From Betaproteobacteria bacterium (GTDB lineage Bacteria; Pseudomonadota; Gammaproteobacteria; Burkholderiales; SG8-39), in NCBI GenBank assembly GCA_947476535.1, contig CANJRC010000001.1, positions 1 to 60,022 of the forward strand: 60,022 bases of DNA, given 5' to 3'. The translations under genes were made by a program, and so were the position numbers. The first letter of the stretch is position 1. Every line of letters starts with the position of its first letter. Below, piece after piece: positions 1 through 8,601 of the stretch. Under the pieces are notes generated by a model. That model worked only from the letters and a program-made list of their open reading frames with translations. It was not told where the DNA came from and made no database searches.

Positions 1-422
1 AGCCAGTCGTTGTAGATGCGCGTCACTTCCGCGCCGGCCCGGCTGTCGTTGATGCGGTTCACCGCACCGAGGATGCCGTACAGCACTTCAGCCTGGATGC
101 CGTCCAGGTCCTGGTCCTGGATGCGCATTTGCGGGTTGGTGAGCCTCAGCGCCTTCTTGCTGTCCTCGCTGTAGAGACCCTTGGACGCCATGCGATCGGC
201 GCGATCGATCTTGCCCGGGACGTACTTGCGCCCGCCCGATCCCATCTGGCAGGCCAGGCCGAACACCTGGCCACGCTTGTTGATCCAGGTCGGGCCGTCC
301 GGCCCATCGCCCACATAGGGCATCAGGTCGCTCACCTCGCTCGATGCGCTTTTGATGAAGATGTCCGGTGGCATCCATCCGAGATCCAGGTGACAGTCAG
401 CCGATACACATTGATAGTTCAT
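1..422 (-). CDS. Amidohydrolase-2 family protein, C-terminus cut by window edge
   Basis: The reading frame starts at the ATG at 422 and runs off the left edge after about 140 codons, so only the N-terminal part is visible. It begins MNYQCVSADCHLDLGWMP, where SADCH matches the early Asp-x-His metal motif of the amidohydrolase-2 (COG2159) family. Near the edge VTRIYNDWL resembles the Y-N-x-W helix that precedes the barrel core in these proteins. The family covers metal-dependent hydrolases and decarboxylases such as ACMSD-type enzymes; the substrate cannot be told. It is the last visible gene of a minus-strand run that includes two MmgE/PrpD genes and an LLM oxidoreductase, only 12 bases after the preceding stop, so it is probably co-transcribed. 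The family call is fairly sure, the function is not. Confidence 0.8.
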   Translation of the reverse strand, partial: MNYQCVSADCHLDLGWMPPDIFIKSASSEVSDLMPYVGDGPDGPTWINKRGQVFGLACQMGSGGRKYVPGKIDRADRMASKGLYSEDSKKALRLTNPQMRIQDQDLDGIQAEVLYGILGAVNRINDSRAGAEVTRIYNDW

Positions 423-434
423 TGTTTCCTCCAA

Positions 435-1886
435 TTAGCGTTGCGAATCCGTGCCCAGATTATCGCAAAGTTCTGCGAGATCCTTGATATTCTCCAACTT
501 GTCGACCAATTCAATGATGCACTCGGCCTTTTTTCTGCGCTCCACCGACCCCGGATTGGTTCCGCACACCATGCCGATGAACTTCTGGCGCAACGCCTCG
601 TCGGTGAAAAGCGTGTCCTTCGACCAAGGGTCGCCCGCAGCCATGTCCACCGAGGCGATGTGCACCTTGCCCCGCGCATGCACTTCCACGCCGCCCGGAA
701 TGCGCCGGAACTGGCCGTTCTCCATCCACTGCGCAAGGTTGGCCGCGCGCGGCTCCAGCTCCACCGTCACGCGGCTACGAAACGCCTGGTACTTGGGCGA
801 CTTCAGCGCGTCCTCGTCATACCAGAGCGGTCCGGGCGGCACACCAAACGCGCCCATGGCGAGTGCATGGGCGTGGCTGAACTCGGCGCTGATCTGGTTG
901 TCGGGCTGCTGCTGCTTGAAGCGCGCCGACTGGGCGAACGGATTGGCCTTCACTACAATCCTGTCAATTTCGTCCGCTTGTAGCCCCAGCTCCTGCTTCA
1001 GCTTGAAGAATGCTGTCAACGGGTACTGCGTCCAGCGGCAGCTCGGCCACGGCTTGTAGGTGGTGTTCATGATGTGCCAGTGCTGCGCCAGGTTGTCGCT
1101 GAGTGCCGCAAAATCGCATTTCGCCGCGCCGAAGAAGCGCCAGAACGCCGGATCACCGTCCAGGATGTCGGCATAGCCGGTGCTTCCCAGCTCCGCCAGC
1201 AGCGTCGCCGACACCCCGGTCTGCGCGCACCAGCCGGCATCGCTGTACTTGTGCATGGGCAGGCTCACCGAGCCGCTCCATTTCGCATGCGCCGGCAATG
1301 GCGTGTTGGCACCGGCGATGCCGAAGGCATGCGTGGTGCGATCGGTGCCCAGCTGCGAGATGCTGGTGGCCGCACCCACCGATGCCCAGGTCATGGTCGC
1401 CGACGTCCCCGAGAGTTTCGCGTAACCCGTCACCTTGCCGTCCTCGACGGTGATGGACAGGCCGAGCGAGCTGCCGATACGTGCCCCGACATCGAAGCCG
1501 ACGGCGATGGCCGTGATGAGATCACGCCCCGTTCTCTTTTGCTGTTCGGCCAGCGCCAGTGCCGAGAACACCGTGGTCGAGCCGAAGTGGCTGCCGGTCG
1601 GAAACGTGTCATCCGCGTCCAGCACATTAGCCAGGCGCGCGTTGGCATACGCGGCATTGACGGGCGAAGTGCGTTCCCCCGTTCCCATGATGGTGGCGAT
1701 CGGATTGCCACCCAGCGCCCGCACATGCTTCAGGGCAATGCCTCCACTGTCGGTATATACCGCACCCACTGCGCAGCCGATGGTGTCGAGCAACAGGCGC
1801 TTCGACTCACGCACGACTTCTGCCGGCAACTGTTCGTAACGGGTCTGGGCGGAAAACTCCGCCAGTTTTCGAGTGACGCCTTGCAT
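435..1886 (-). CDS. MmgE/PrpD family protein
   Basis: This 483-residue protein has the MmgE/PrpD fold, the family of 2-methylcitrate dehydratase (PrpD) and cis-aconitate decarboxylase. Features seen are the N-terminal helix with LLLDTIGCAVGA, the DADDTFPTGSHFGSTTVF region resembling the family D-D-x-x-x-x-x-H segment, and the central NTTYKPWPSCRWTQYP stretch, which matches the conserved K-x-[YW]-P-x-C segment. I chose the ATG at 1886 because GGGAGG lies 7 bases upstream; an in-frame start at 1946 has no such site. It follows a second MmgE/PrpD gene in the same direction. Pairs of these genes near LLM oxidoreductases and Bug receptors are common in Burkholderiales, but PrpD activity itself is not implied because no prpBC genes are present. 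Confidence 0.88.
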   Translation of the reverse strand: MQGVTRKLAEFSAQTRYEQLPAEVVRESKRLLLDTIGCAVGAVYTDSGGIALKHVRALGGNPIATIMGTGERTSPVNAAYANARLANVLDADDTFPTGSHFGSTTVFSALALAEQQKRTGRDLITAIAVGFDVGARIGSSLGLSITVEDGKVTGYAKLSGTSATMTWASVGAATSISQLGTDRTTHAFGIAGANTPLPAHAKWSGSVSLPMHKYSDAGWCAQTGVSATLLAELGSTGYADILDGDPAFWRFFGAAKCDFAALSDNLAQHWHIMNTTYKPWPSCRWTQYPLTAFFKLKQELGLQADEIDRIVVKANPFAQSARFKQQQPDNQISAEFSHAHALAMGAFGVPPGPLWYDEDALKSPKYQAFRSRVTVELEPRAANLAQWMENGQFRRIPGGVEVHARGKVHIASVDMAAGDPWSKDTLFTDEALRQKFIGMVCGTNPGSVERRKKAECIIELVDKLENIKDLAELCDNLGTDSQR

Positions 1887-2044
1887 ATCGGCCTCCCGGG
1901 GCTCAATCAGAGTACTTGGATTCGTGGCAAGAAAAGCGCTTGCCATGACAATCGATGCTCGGCCCTATTATCGTTCGGATCGTGCAGTCCCGTATCGACG
2001 GCAATGGACGGCGTGCCAAACGGCACCGGCTGCCTCGCAATATC

Positions 2045-3391
2045 TCAGGATGTTCGATACGAAGCGAGCAGCGCATCGATTCGAGCCATCGAGCCGGGCT
2101 GATCGAATGCGCGAAGGGAGGTGAGCAAAGCCGCGGCATCCTTTCCCATGACGGGTTCGGCCACGGTAAGGAATTTCCCCTCCAGCTCCGCCCAACCCAT
2201 CGGCCGCCCCAGGCTCCCGAGCGCCGCGACCACCGTCTCGATAACAACCGACCCGTCGTCCAATGTCACTTCGAGTCGCGAACCCCAGCGCTCCACGCCC
2301 TCATCCGGAACCCCTTCGACGAGGTCACGCAGGACACGCAGGTGCTCGTCAGCAAGGCGCACCTCGGTGAAATCAGCCATGGCCGCACGATGCCCGAGCA
2401 GCCCCAGCGCGATGCAGTAGTTGAGACTGAAGCGCGCTTCCAGTGAAGTCTTCGGATCACGGTACTTGGCAATGGTCAAAGCGAACGGATTGACGAAAGC
2501 CCTTACCTTGCGGATCGCTCTCACATCGAGGCGACGCGAAAGCGCCGCGCCGGCATCGAACGACGCATGCGCAAGCTGGCAGGCCGGATACGGCTTGTAG
2601 GTGTTTTCCAGGATCTGCCAGCGGCGACCCAGGTTATGCAACTGCGGCACGAAGTCGTTCTGGAACAGCGTTGAAAACAGACCCGACGCGCCGGTATCCA
2701 GCAAGTTCGTCGGCACGCGCACATCGCGCTCGGCCAATTGCGCAGCCATCACGCCGGCCATCGCCGCCTTGCCGACCACCACCGCCTTGGACAGGGTCCC
2801 GGCGGCCGCCATCAGGCCACCGGCCTGCACCGCCGCGAATCCCATGGCGCGCTCGACACCGGCGGCATCCAACTTAAGGATGGCAGCGCAGGCTGCCGCC
2901 GCCGACAGGTGCCCGAGGATGCTGGTGGGATGCCAGCCCTGCTTGGCGAGCTTCATCCCCACCCCGCCCAGCCCGAGCTGCGTCCCCACCTCAAACCCGG
3001 CCACAAATCCCGCGAGAATGTCCGCACCGCTGCAACCGCGGTCCATGCCCAGCGCCAGCGCCGCGGCGAATGTCGGGGCGCTCGCATGATGCACACTCGC
3101 CAAGTGAAAGTCGTCGAAATCCACCGTATGCGCAAGCACGCCATTAACCAGCGCCATGGGGGCTGCGGCGCCACGCCGCCCATCGAGGGCCAGCGCATTG
3201 CCTTGCGAGCGCTGGGCGTGGATCACTTCGACGATCGGGCTCACGTCCGGATCGCCACGGCCCGCAATGCAGGCGGAAAACCAATCGACGGCGCATTGCT
3301 TCGCCGCCTCTGTCACCGCCGGTGGCAACACGGCGCGCGTGATGCCGGATACGAACGAGCCGATGGCGCTGCTGTTCAAGGACTGCTGCAA
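2045..3391 (-). CDS. MmgE/PrpD family protein
   Basis: A 448-residue MmgE/PrpD-fold protein, paralogous to the genes at 435-1886 and 9615-11039. It shows CAVDWFSACIAGRGDPDVSP near the N-terminus, the HTVDFDDFHLASVHHASAP region corresponding to the family acidic and histidine segment, WHPTSILGHLSAAAA, and ENTYKPYPACQLAHA, the conserved K-P-Y-P-x-C motif. The frame opens with TTG at 3391, preceded by GGGGAGA at about 5 bases, a good reason to accept the non-ATG start. It lies 65 bases after an LLM oxidoreductase and 158 bases before the next MmgE/PrpD gene, all on the minus strand. The family is well supported. The reaction could be dehydration, decarboxylation or isomerisation of a tricarboxylate-like acid. 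Confidence 0.88.
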   Translation of the reverse strand: MQQSLNSSAIGSFVSGITRAVLPPAVTEAAKQCAVDWFSACIAGRGDPDVSPIVEVIHAQRSQGNALALDGRRGAAAPMALVNGVLAHTVDFDDFHLASVHHASAPTFAAALALGMDRGCSGADILAGFVAGFEVGTQLGLGGVGMKLAKQGWHPTSILGHLSAAAACAAILKLDAAGVERAMGFAAVQAGGLMAAAGTLSKAVVVGKAAMAGVMAAQLAERDVRVPTNLLDTGASGLFSTLFQNDFVPQLHNLGRRWQILENTYKPYPACQLAHASFDAGAALSRRLDVRAIRKVRAFVNPFALTIAKYRDPKTSLEARFSLNYCIALGLLGHRAAMADFTEVRLADEHLRVLRDLVEGVPDEGVERWGSRLEVTLDDGSVVIETVVAALGSLGRPMGWAELEGKFLTVAEPVMGKDAAALLTSLRAFDQPGSMARIDALLASYRTS

Positions 3392-3456
3392 GGAATCTCC
3401 CCTTTTCCGCCGCGGCTGCGCGCCTTGGCGGCGAATCAGCCGGTTGCGGCCGCCGC

Positions 3457-4392
3457 TTACGCCGGATTCGGAATCACCGCGCCGATCGGACGCATCACTT
3501 CTTCGCTGAATTGCTGCAGCCGGTCGCGGATCTCCGCCTCATCCTTGCCGAAGGTGCGGATGGTCAGGTGGTTGAAGCCGGATCGCTGCGCCTCGGCGAT
3601 CTGGTCCATCGCGCGCGCCGGCTCTGGCCCGAGGATCATGTTGCCGCCCTTGGCGCCGGCCTGCGTGAGATGCAACGACATGGCCTCGCCCAGGTCGTAG
3701 GTGAACACATAGTCGAACTTGTCCGGGTCACGGCCGACCTTTTCCAGCTCCACCCGCATCTGCGCAGCCAGTTCCTGCATGCGCGAGAACGGCCCACCGA
3801 ATGCCTGGTAGCCGTCGCCAAAGCGCGCGGCGCGCTTTACCGACACATCGGCCGCACCGCCCATCCAGATCGGCGGATGCGGCTTTTGCAGCGGCATCGG
3901 GTCGGACACCACGTTCGAGAACGAGGTGAAACGGCCTGAATACGAATGCACGTCTCCCGACCACAACGCCTTGCACGCGAGCAGGTAATCCTCGGTGCGG
4001 GCGGCACGCTCGCTGAACGGAATGCCCATGGCGTCGAAGTCGGCCTTCACCCAGCCCAGCCCCACGCCCACCGTCAGGCGACCGCCGGTGAGGCAGTCGG
4101 CGGTGGCAATGCTCTTGGCCAGCATGATGGGCTGGTGCAGCGGCATCAGCACCACGCCGAACACCACGCGCAGCCGGCGCGTCACCATCCCGATGGCCCC
4201 GGCCATCGCGAAATTGTCGTACCAGCACGGGTCCAGCGTGTCGATGGTCTCGACCGGCACGAGATAATGCTCGCCCAGGCTGATGTGGTTGAAGCCGAGA
4301 TGCTCCAGCCAACGCGCCATCTCCACCATCCTGCGCGGATCGCCGATCCTCGAGTGCGGCGTGAAGTTCACGCCAAATCGCATAGGTTTCAT
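3457..4392 (-). CDS. LLM class flavin-dependent oxidoreductase
   Basis: This 311-residue protein belongs to the bacterial luciferase-like superfamily, TIM-barrel enzymes that use reduced FMN or F420. The start MKPMRFGVNFTPH is the first beta strand. LGFNHISLGEHYLVP, LTVGVGLGWVKADFDAMG and PPIWMGGAADVSVKRAARFGDGY are the family landmarks, the last being the W-x-G-G-x segment followed by A-x-x-G-D-G-[WY]. A second member, 40146-41165, is present in this window. It heads or nearly heads the run containing two MmgE/PrpD genes and the truncated amidohydrolase. The substrate is unknown; such genes often take part in monooxygenation of organic compounds. Confidence 0.9.
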   Translation of the reverse strand: MKPMRFGVNFTPHSRIGDPRRMVEMARWLEHLGFNHISLGEHYLVPVETIDTLDPCWYDNFAMAGAIGMVTRRLRVVFGVVLMPLHQPIMLAKSIATADCLTGGRLTVGVGLGWVKADFDAMGIPFSERAARTEDYLLACKALWSGDVHSYSGRFTSFSNVVSDPMPLQKPHPPIWMGGAADVSVKRAARFGDGYQAFGGPFSRMQELAAQMRVELEKVGRDPDKFDYVFTYDLGEAMSLHLTQAGAKGGNMILGPEPARAMDQIAEAQRSGFNHLTIRTFGKDEAEIRDRLQQFSEEVMRPIGAVIPNPA

Positions 4393-4454
4393 ACTGTCCC
4401 CTCCCCGATTAAAATTAGACGCCCGCGTAGCAGTCGTCGTTGTCTTTACTTACT

Positions 4455-4778
4455 TCAGCCGACATCGCCCCCGCTGATCAGATCCAGCGCGCCTGAGACG
4501 CGACGGCTGCGAAAGCCCTCCCGATCGCGCAGCTTGCGCTGCGCTTCCTGCGGCAGGTCAGTGAACTGCAGCAGGCCCTTTTCGATCAGCGTGTAGATGA
4601 GGTCTTCAGTCACGCGCACGAAGTCGGCATCGAGGATGCCGAACGCCACCTGTTCGCCGCCGCCAAGAAAGGCGATCACATCCATGTGATTGGACGGGAG
4701 CTGCTCCCCGGCATCCGGTGCCGGCTCAGCGAGCAAGGCAACGATGCGACCTGCGGAATTGCGACGAACGTATGGCAT
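4455..4778 (-). CDS. Small conserved protein, so-called tryptophan synthase beta-like
   Basis: A 107-residue soluble protein starting MPYVRRNSAGRIVALL. That start and the motif LIEKGLLQFTDLPQEAQRKL are characteristic of a small proteobacterial family usually labelled tryptophan synthase subunit beta-like, although it is far too short to be TrpB and lacks its PLP lysine segment. No catalytic function is known to me. The middle part contains two acidic helices, and the end is basic then glycine-rich. It lies between the molybdenum hydroxylase genes and the LLM gene on the same strand, 62 bases upstream of the latter. The label should not be read as an enzyme assignment. Confidence 0.7.
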   Translation of the reverse strand: MPYVRRNSAGRIVALLAEPAPDAGEQLPSNHMDVIAFLGGGEQVAFGILDADFVRVTEDLIYTLIEKGLLQFTDLPQEAQRKLRDREGFRSRRVSGALDLISGGDVG

Positions 4779-4955
4779 GCCGACCTGCTGTCAGTGTGGT
4801 GAAGGTGCAGGCGGCAACAAGGCCTTGCCCGTCCGACGACAGGCTGAATATACCTGAGGTCGGCGCACGCCAAGCATCGCCTCGCCGCCCCACGTACACG
4901 ATACCCTCTTGGCCAGACCGCTCGTCCACGACGAACGCCCCCGACATGACGGCGC

Positions 4956-7220
4956 TCACGCCTTGCGCTTGTTCTCCGTCGCCATTGCGACCATGGCCGC
5001 CTTGACGCGCTCCCGGGTGAACGGCGCAGTGCGCAGCCGGACACCACAGGCATCGAACACCGCATTGGCGAGCGCGGCGGGAACCGGCGTCGCCGCCGCC
5101 TCACCGGCCCCCAGCGGCGGCTCTTTCGGGCGGTCCACCACATCGATGAGCATTTCCGGGACCTCAGGGAACGTCAGGATGGGATAGCTCGACCAGTCCC
5201 TGGAACTCACGGCCGAGCGGTCGAACTTGGTCTCCTCGTGCAACGTGCGCGACAGGGTCTGCAACAGGTTGCCCTCGATCTGGGCGCGCACTGCATCGGC
5301 ATTGATGACGAGGCCGCAATCGTGGGCGCAGGCCAGCCGCTTCACTCGGATGGTGCCGGACCCGCGATCGACTTCGACCTCCATGGCCACCGCGACATAG
5401 GTCTCGTTGTTCTTGTAGTGCATGTAGGCCATACCGCGTCCGGTAGCCACGCCCTTGCCGTTGGCCGCAGGCGACGGCCGCGGCTGCCAGCCCAGCAGGG
5501 CCACACTGCGCTTCAACACCTCGATGCCGCGCGCATCGCTCAGGCCCTGGAGGCGGAACTCCACCGGGTCGCGCCCAGCCGCAGCCGCCAGCTCGTCGGT
5601 GAAACTTTCCACGGCAAAGCAATTGGCCACCTTCCCCGGCGCTCGGATATTCGATGGCCGCAGCGGCGCATCCTTCAACCAGTGCACTATCACCTCGACA
5701 TTCTGCGCCGCATACGGCGGATTGCCGTTCTGGCTGATCAGGCCGGTGGAAATACCCATCGGTTGCGCGATGCCGGCCGCAGCCGGGCCGAGCAGCGGAA
5801 CGTTGGGCAGGCTGGCGGTCGCGCGCGGCAGGAACATTTCCGTCTTCCATGCCCAGATCCGCCCATCCGCTGTCAGCGCGCCCTCCATGTCCAGCAATTG
5901 CGGCGGGCCCTTGGGGTCCCAGGCGTGCTCGTCCTCGCGCATCCACTGCACGCGCACCGGCCGCCCGGTTGCGCGTGACAAGAGCGCTGCATCCGCGGCC
6001 GCATCGTCATGCCCGTTCATGCCATAGCAGCCGGCGCCATCCAGGTACACCACGCGCACGACATCGGTGGGCAGTTGCATCAGGCGCGCCACGATGCCGC
6101 GCAGCCGGTGCGTCGCCTGCGACGCGCTCCACACCATGGCCTTGCCGTCGCGCAGGTCGGCCACCGCACACGAGGGCCCCATGGAGGCATGCGATTGCAC
6201 GGGCCAGTAGTAGGTCGCCTTCAACCGCTTTCCTGCAGCCAGCGCGGCACGCGCATCGCCGCGCTTCATCAGGGTTTCATCGGCCTCGAACGGGCCACGC
6301 CGCATCCACTCGCGAACCCCCTCATCGCCGACGAGGTTTTCCTCCTTCGTCCAGGTCGTCTTGAGCGCTCGCGCTGCGCGAATGGCATCCCATTCGTCGT
6401 CGGCCACCACGCCCACGAAGTCGTTGATGCGTACCACGCGCGCGTTGCCGATGCCGCGAATCGACGCCTCGTCCACAGACACGAGCTTCGCGCCTACCGA
6501 CGATGGGCGAATGACGCGGCCGTGGAGCATGCCCGGCACCGAAAAATCCTGCATATAGACATGCTGCCCTGTGACCTTGGCCGCAACGTCAGGGCGCTGG
6601 ATCGGCTTGCCAACGACGGTGTAGCCGGACGGATCACGCAAGGGCGCCTTGGCATCCAGCTTCAGGCCGAAGCGCTTGTCACCGATCAATTTACCGAAGC
6701 CCACTCCGGCACCGCCCGCCTTGGGGCGCACCTCGCCATTGACCGCTTCGAGTTCGGCCGCTGGTCGGCCCAGGCGCTGCGCGGCAATGCCGATCAGCGC
6801 TTCGCGCGCCGTTGCCGCCGCCTGCCGGATCTGCACGCCGCCGCGCATGATGCCGGTGCTGCCCGCCGTCGCCCCCTGGTCCGGGGTCAGGCCGGTATCA
6901 CCCTCGACGATGCGAATGCGCGCGACATCGATGCCCAGTTCCTCTGCCGCCATCTGCGGGATGGCGATGCGCAGGCCCGTGCCCAAGTCAACCTTGCCGC
7001 TAAAGAGCGTCACCGAACCGTCCGCATGCACGGCGAAGAATCCATCCACCTCATTGGCGTCCAGCGTCTTGCCGAGCGCCGCATCTGCGCCGCTGCGCTG
7101 CTGGGCCAGCGCCCTGCTTGAAATCGCGGCACCGATAACCATGACGCCCGCCGCGGCGCCGCTCGCCTTGAGGAATTCTCGACGCGACAACGCGCCGCCG
7201 CCCTTCGCGACGGCACTCAT
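4956..7220 (-). CDS. Molybdopterin-binding subunit of an IorAB-type hydroxylase
   Basis: This 754-residue protein is the large subunit of a xanthine-dehydrogenase-family molybdenum hydroxylase of the isoquinoline 1-oxidoreductase type. A Tat signal with RREFLKASG at residues 13-21 is followed by a hydrophobic stretch, so export of the folded complex is expected. Cofactor-domain landmarks include GDTGLTPDQGATAGSTGIM and PGMLHGRVIRP near residue 230, then GAGCYGMNGHDDAAADAAL and HDCGLVINADAVRAQIEGN in the last third. Its ATG overlaps the stop of the iron-sulfur subunit by 4 bases (7217-7220), so the two are translationally coupled. No FAD subunit is present, as usual for this subfamily, which passes electrons to cytochromes. 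The substrate is unknown; aldehydes or N-heterocycles are typical. Confidence 0.92.
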   Translation of the reverse strand: MSAVAKGGGALSRREFLKASGAAAGVMVIGAAISSRALAQQRSGADAALGKTLDANEVDGFFAVHADGSVTLFSGKVDLGTGLRIAIPQMAAEELGIDVARIRIVEGDTGLTPDQGATAGSTGIMRGGVQIRQAAATAREALIGIAAQRLGRPAAELEAVNGEVRPKAGGAGVGFGKLIGDKRFGLKLDAKAPLRDPSGYTVVGKPIQRPDVAAKVTGQHVYMQDFSVPGMLHGRVIRPSSVGAKLVSVDEASIRGIGNARVVRINDFVGVVADDEWDAIRAARALKTTWTKEENLVGDEGVREWMRRGPFEADETLMKRGDARAALAAGKRLKATYYWPVQSHASMGPSCAVADLRDGKAMVWSASQATHRLRGIVARLMQLPTDVVRVVYLDGAGCYGMNGHDDAAADAALLSRATGRPVRVQWMREDEHAWDPKGPPQLLDMEGALTADGRIWAWKTEMFLPRATASLPNVPLLGPAAAGIAQPMGISTGLISQNGNPPYAAQNVEVIVHWLKDAPLRPSNIRAPGKVANCFAVESFTDELAAAAGRDPVEFRLQGLSDARGIEVLKRSVALLGWQPRPSPAANGKGVATGRGMAYMHYKNNETYVAVAMEVEVDRGSGTIRVKRLACAHDCGLVINADAVRAQIEGNLLQTLSRTLHEETKFDRSAVSSRDWSSYPILTFPEVPEMLIDVVDRPKEPPLGAGEAAATPVPAALANAVFDACGVRLRTAPFTRERVKAAMVAMATENKRKA

Positions 7221-7729
7221 GCCTTGCTCCCTGCGTCCTCGGCTGCGCGCTTTTCCACAGGCTTTCCGATCGCGTCACGAGCGCGCATCACCGCGCGCTC
7301 GATGCGATGCTGGGTGCCGCACCGGCACAGGTTGCCCGCCAGCGCCGCTTTGCATTCCCCAAGGGTTGCACGCGGCTTTTGCGCCAGCAACGCGGCACTG
7401 GTCATCACCATCCCGTTGACGCAATAGCCGCACTGCGCGGCCTGCTCGGCAATAAATGCGGCCTGCACCGGGTGCGGCGCTGCGGGCGTGCCGAGACCTT
7501 CGATGGTGGTGACACGCTTCGCACCAACGGACGAGACGGGAACGAGGCAGGAGCGCACGGCCTTGCCGCCAATGTGGACGGTACAGGCGCCGCACTGGCC
7601 GAGGCCGCAGCCGTACTTCGCGCCAGTCAGCCCCAGCGAGTTGCGCAGCACGTAGAGCAGCGGTTGCTTGGGGTCGCTCACTGCCACGGACCGGATCTCG
7701 CCATTGATAGACAGTCGGTAGGTCGGCAC
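7217..7729 (-). CDS. (2Fe-2S)-binding small subunit of an IorAB-type hydroxylase
   Basis: A 170-residue two-cluster iron-sulfur protein. The N-terminal ferredoxin-like domain carries GCGLGQCGACTVHIGGKAV with a later RSC, and the C-terminal helical domain has QCGYCVNGMVM and NLCRCGTQHRI, giving ligands for two [2Fe-2S] clusters that link the molybdenum site to an external acceptor. I place the start at the GTG at 7729 because GAGGAG lies about 7 bases upstream; the longer frame from 7786 adds residues not seen in the family. It is the first gene of a two-gene operon with the molybdopterin subunit, overlapping by ATGA. Confidence 0.92.
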   Translation of the reverse strand: MPTYRLSINGEIRSVAVSDPKQPLLYVLRNSLGLTGAKYGCGLGQCGACTVHIGGKAVRSCLVPVSSVGAKRVTTIEGLGTPAAPHPVQAAFIAEQAAQCGYCVNGMVMTSAALLAQKPRATLGECKAALAGNLCRCGTQHRIERAVMRARDAIGKPVEKRAAEDAGSKA

Positions 7730-7810
7730 AGGGCTTCTCCTCGATTCAAGATTCGTTGCTTCCCGGCGCGTGGCTGGCCACTTCATGGTGACCTTGCGAT
7801 CACTACGCGG

Positions 7811-8413
7811 TCACTGCGTCGGTATTACACCATCCTTGCTGACCTGGACGCGCACGGCGGTGAACTTGTTCCCATCCTCCACGCGCGTCGCCACGAACAC
7901 CGTCTCGCCCGGTTTGATGTCTGCGCGCGATCCCGGAACGGATTGCGACATCGGCGTTCCCGCCGGCACCAGCACCTTGACCACGCCCGCGTCGTAATTG
8001 AGCAGGAGTTCCTGCCCCGCGGAGGACTCCACAGCGGCCTCCATGACCGCGTTGGTCATGGTCGAACCGGGCTGCAGGTCGAACGGCGACAGTCCCCTGC
8101 GCGCGGCCGGCGGGATGGGACGCACGTCAATGGCAAACACGGTGCCATCGGCGCGTTTCATGGTCGTGACGCCCAGCACCATGCCCGGCTTGATGTCGGC
8201 CATGGTGAACGCCTTGGTGGCATTGACCGGCACGCTGTCAGGCAGCGCGATGCTCACGTCGCCTCCGTCGCGCGATTTGACCGCCAGCACCTTACCGTCG
8301 AACGCCGTCACCACGCCCCGTATGTTGATATTCTGCGGCACTGGCTGCGCCTGCGCCGACATGGCCACCACGGCACTGACAGCCCCCAACAGCAGTTTCA
8401 GCGCAGTCTTCAT
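7811..8413 (-). CDS. Exported protein with beta-rich repeats, function unknown
   Basis: A 200-residue protein with a clear Sec signal peptide (MKTALKLLLGAVSAVVAMSAQA, cleavage after residue 22). The mature part has two similar beta-rich sections: NINIRGVVTAFDGKVLAVKSRDG near the start and ADIKPGETVFVATRVEDGNKF near the end, each with a D-I-K-P-G segment (ADIKPGMVLGVT and ADIKPGETVFVA). This recalls DUF5666-like OB folds, but I hold that only as a possibility. It is upstream of the iorA-like gene on the same strand with an 81-base gap and may be co-transcribed with it, which would fit a periplasmic accessory role. No cysteine or obvious metal site is seen. Confidence 0.7.
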   Translation of the reverse strand: MKTALKLLLGAVSAVVAMSAQAQPVPQNINIRGVVTAFDGKVLAVKSRDGGDVSIALPDSVPVNATKAFTMADIKPGMVLGVTTMKRADGTVFAIDVRPIPPAARRGLSPFDLQPGSTMTNAVMEAAVESSAGQELLLNYDAGVVKVLVPAGTPMSQSVPGSRADIKPGETVFVATRVEDGNKFTAVRVQVSKDGVIPTQ

Positions 8414-8563
8414 CGCGTTCTTCCCCAGGTTCGTTGTCCGGCGGGCGCCAAATGGCCCGCGCGGCGCCTCGTATACGGGCCCTCCGCCCAGTTTATTCCG
8501 TCTCGGTTCGCGTAACTGTACACATGAATGTACGCATCAAAGTCGGCACCGACAACGCGAGGG

Positions 8564-8592
8564 GTGAAAGCACACGCCACCCGAGCTAGAAT
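8564..8592 (+). promoter_or_regulatory. Candidate sigma70 promoter giving a leaderless or near-leaderless mRNA
   Basis: GTGAAA at 8564-8569 (four of six matches to TTGACA), a 17-base spacer, and TAGAAT at 8587-8592 (five of six to TATAAT). Transcription would begin about 7 bases later, at or just before the ATG at 8602. No Shine-Dalgarno sequence precedes that ATG, which agrees with a leaderless transcript. Confidence 0.45.
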
Positions 8593-8601
8593 TGGCCCAT
8601 C

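Noticed and set aside
129-983. Long plus-strand ORF of 284 residues opposite the first MmgE/PrpD gene
   Set aside because: It is an antisense reading of two well-recognised genes and has the Arg/His-rich composition typical of high-GC shadow frames.
435-3391. A methylcitrate cycle (prp) operon
   Set aside because: Only MmgE/PrpD-fold proteins are present. There is no prpB, prpC or acnD gene, and the neighbours are an LLM oxidoreductase and an amidohydrolase.
4455-4778. True tryptophan synthase beta chain
   Set aside because: At 107 residues it lacks the PLP-binding lysine region and the TrpB fold length. The name is a historical label for an uncharacterised small family.
4726-4959. A 77-residue ORF overlapping the molybdenum hydroxylase stop as GTGA
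   Set aside because: It overlaps the N-terminus of the conserved 107-residue protein by about 50 bases, has a frame ending in random basic residues, and no family resemblance. A short real peptide from 4959 remains possible but is not supported.
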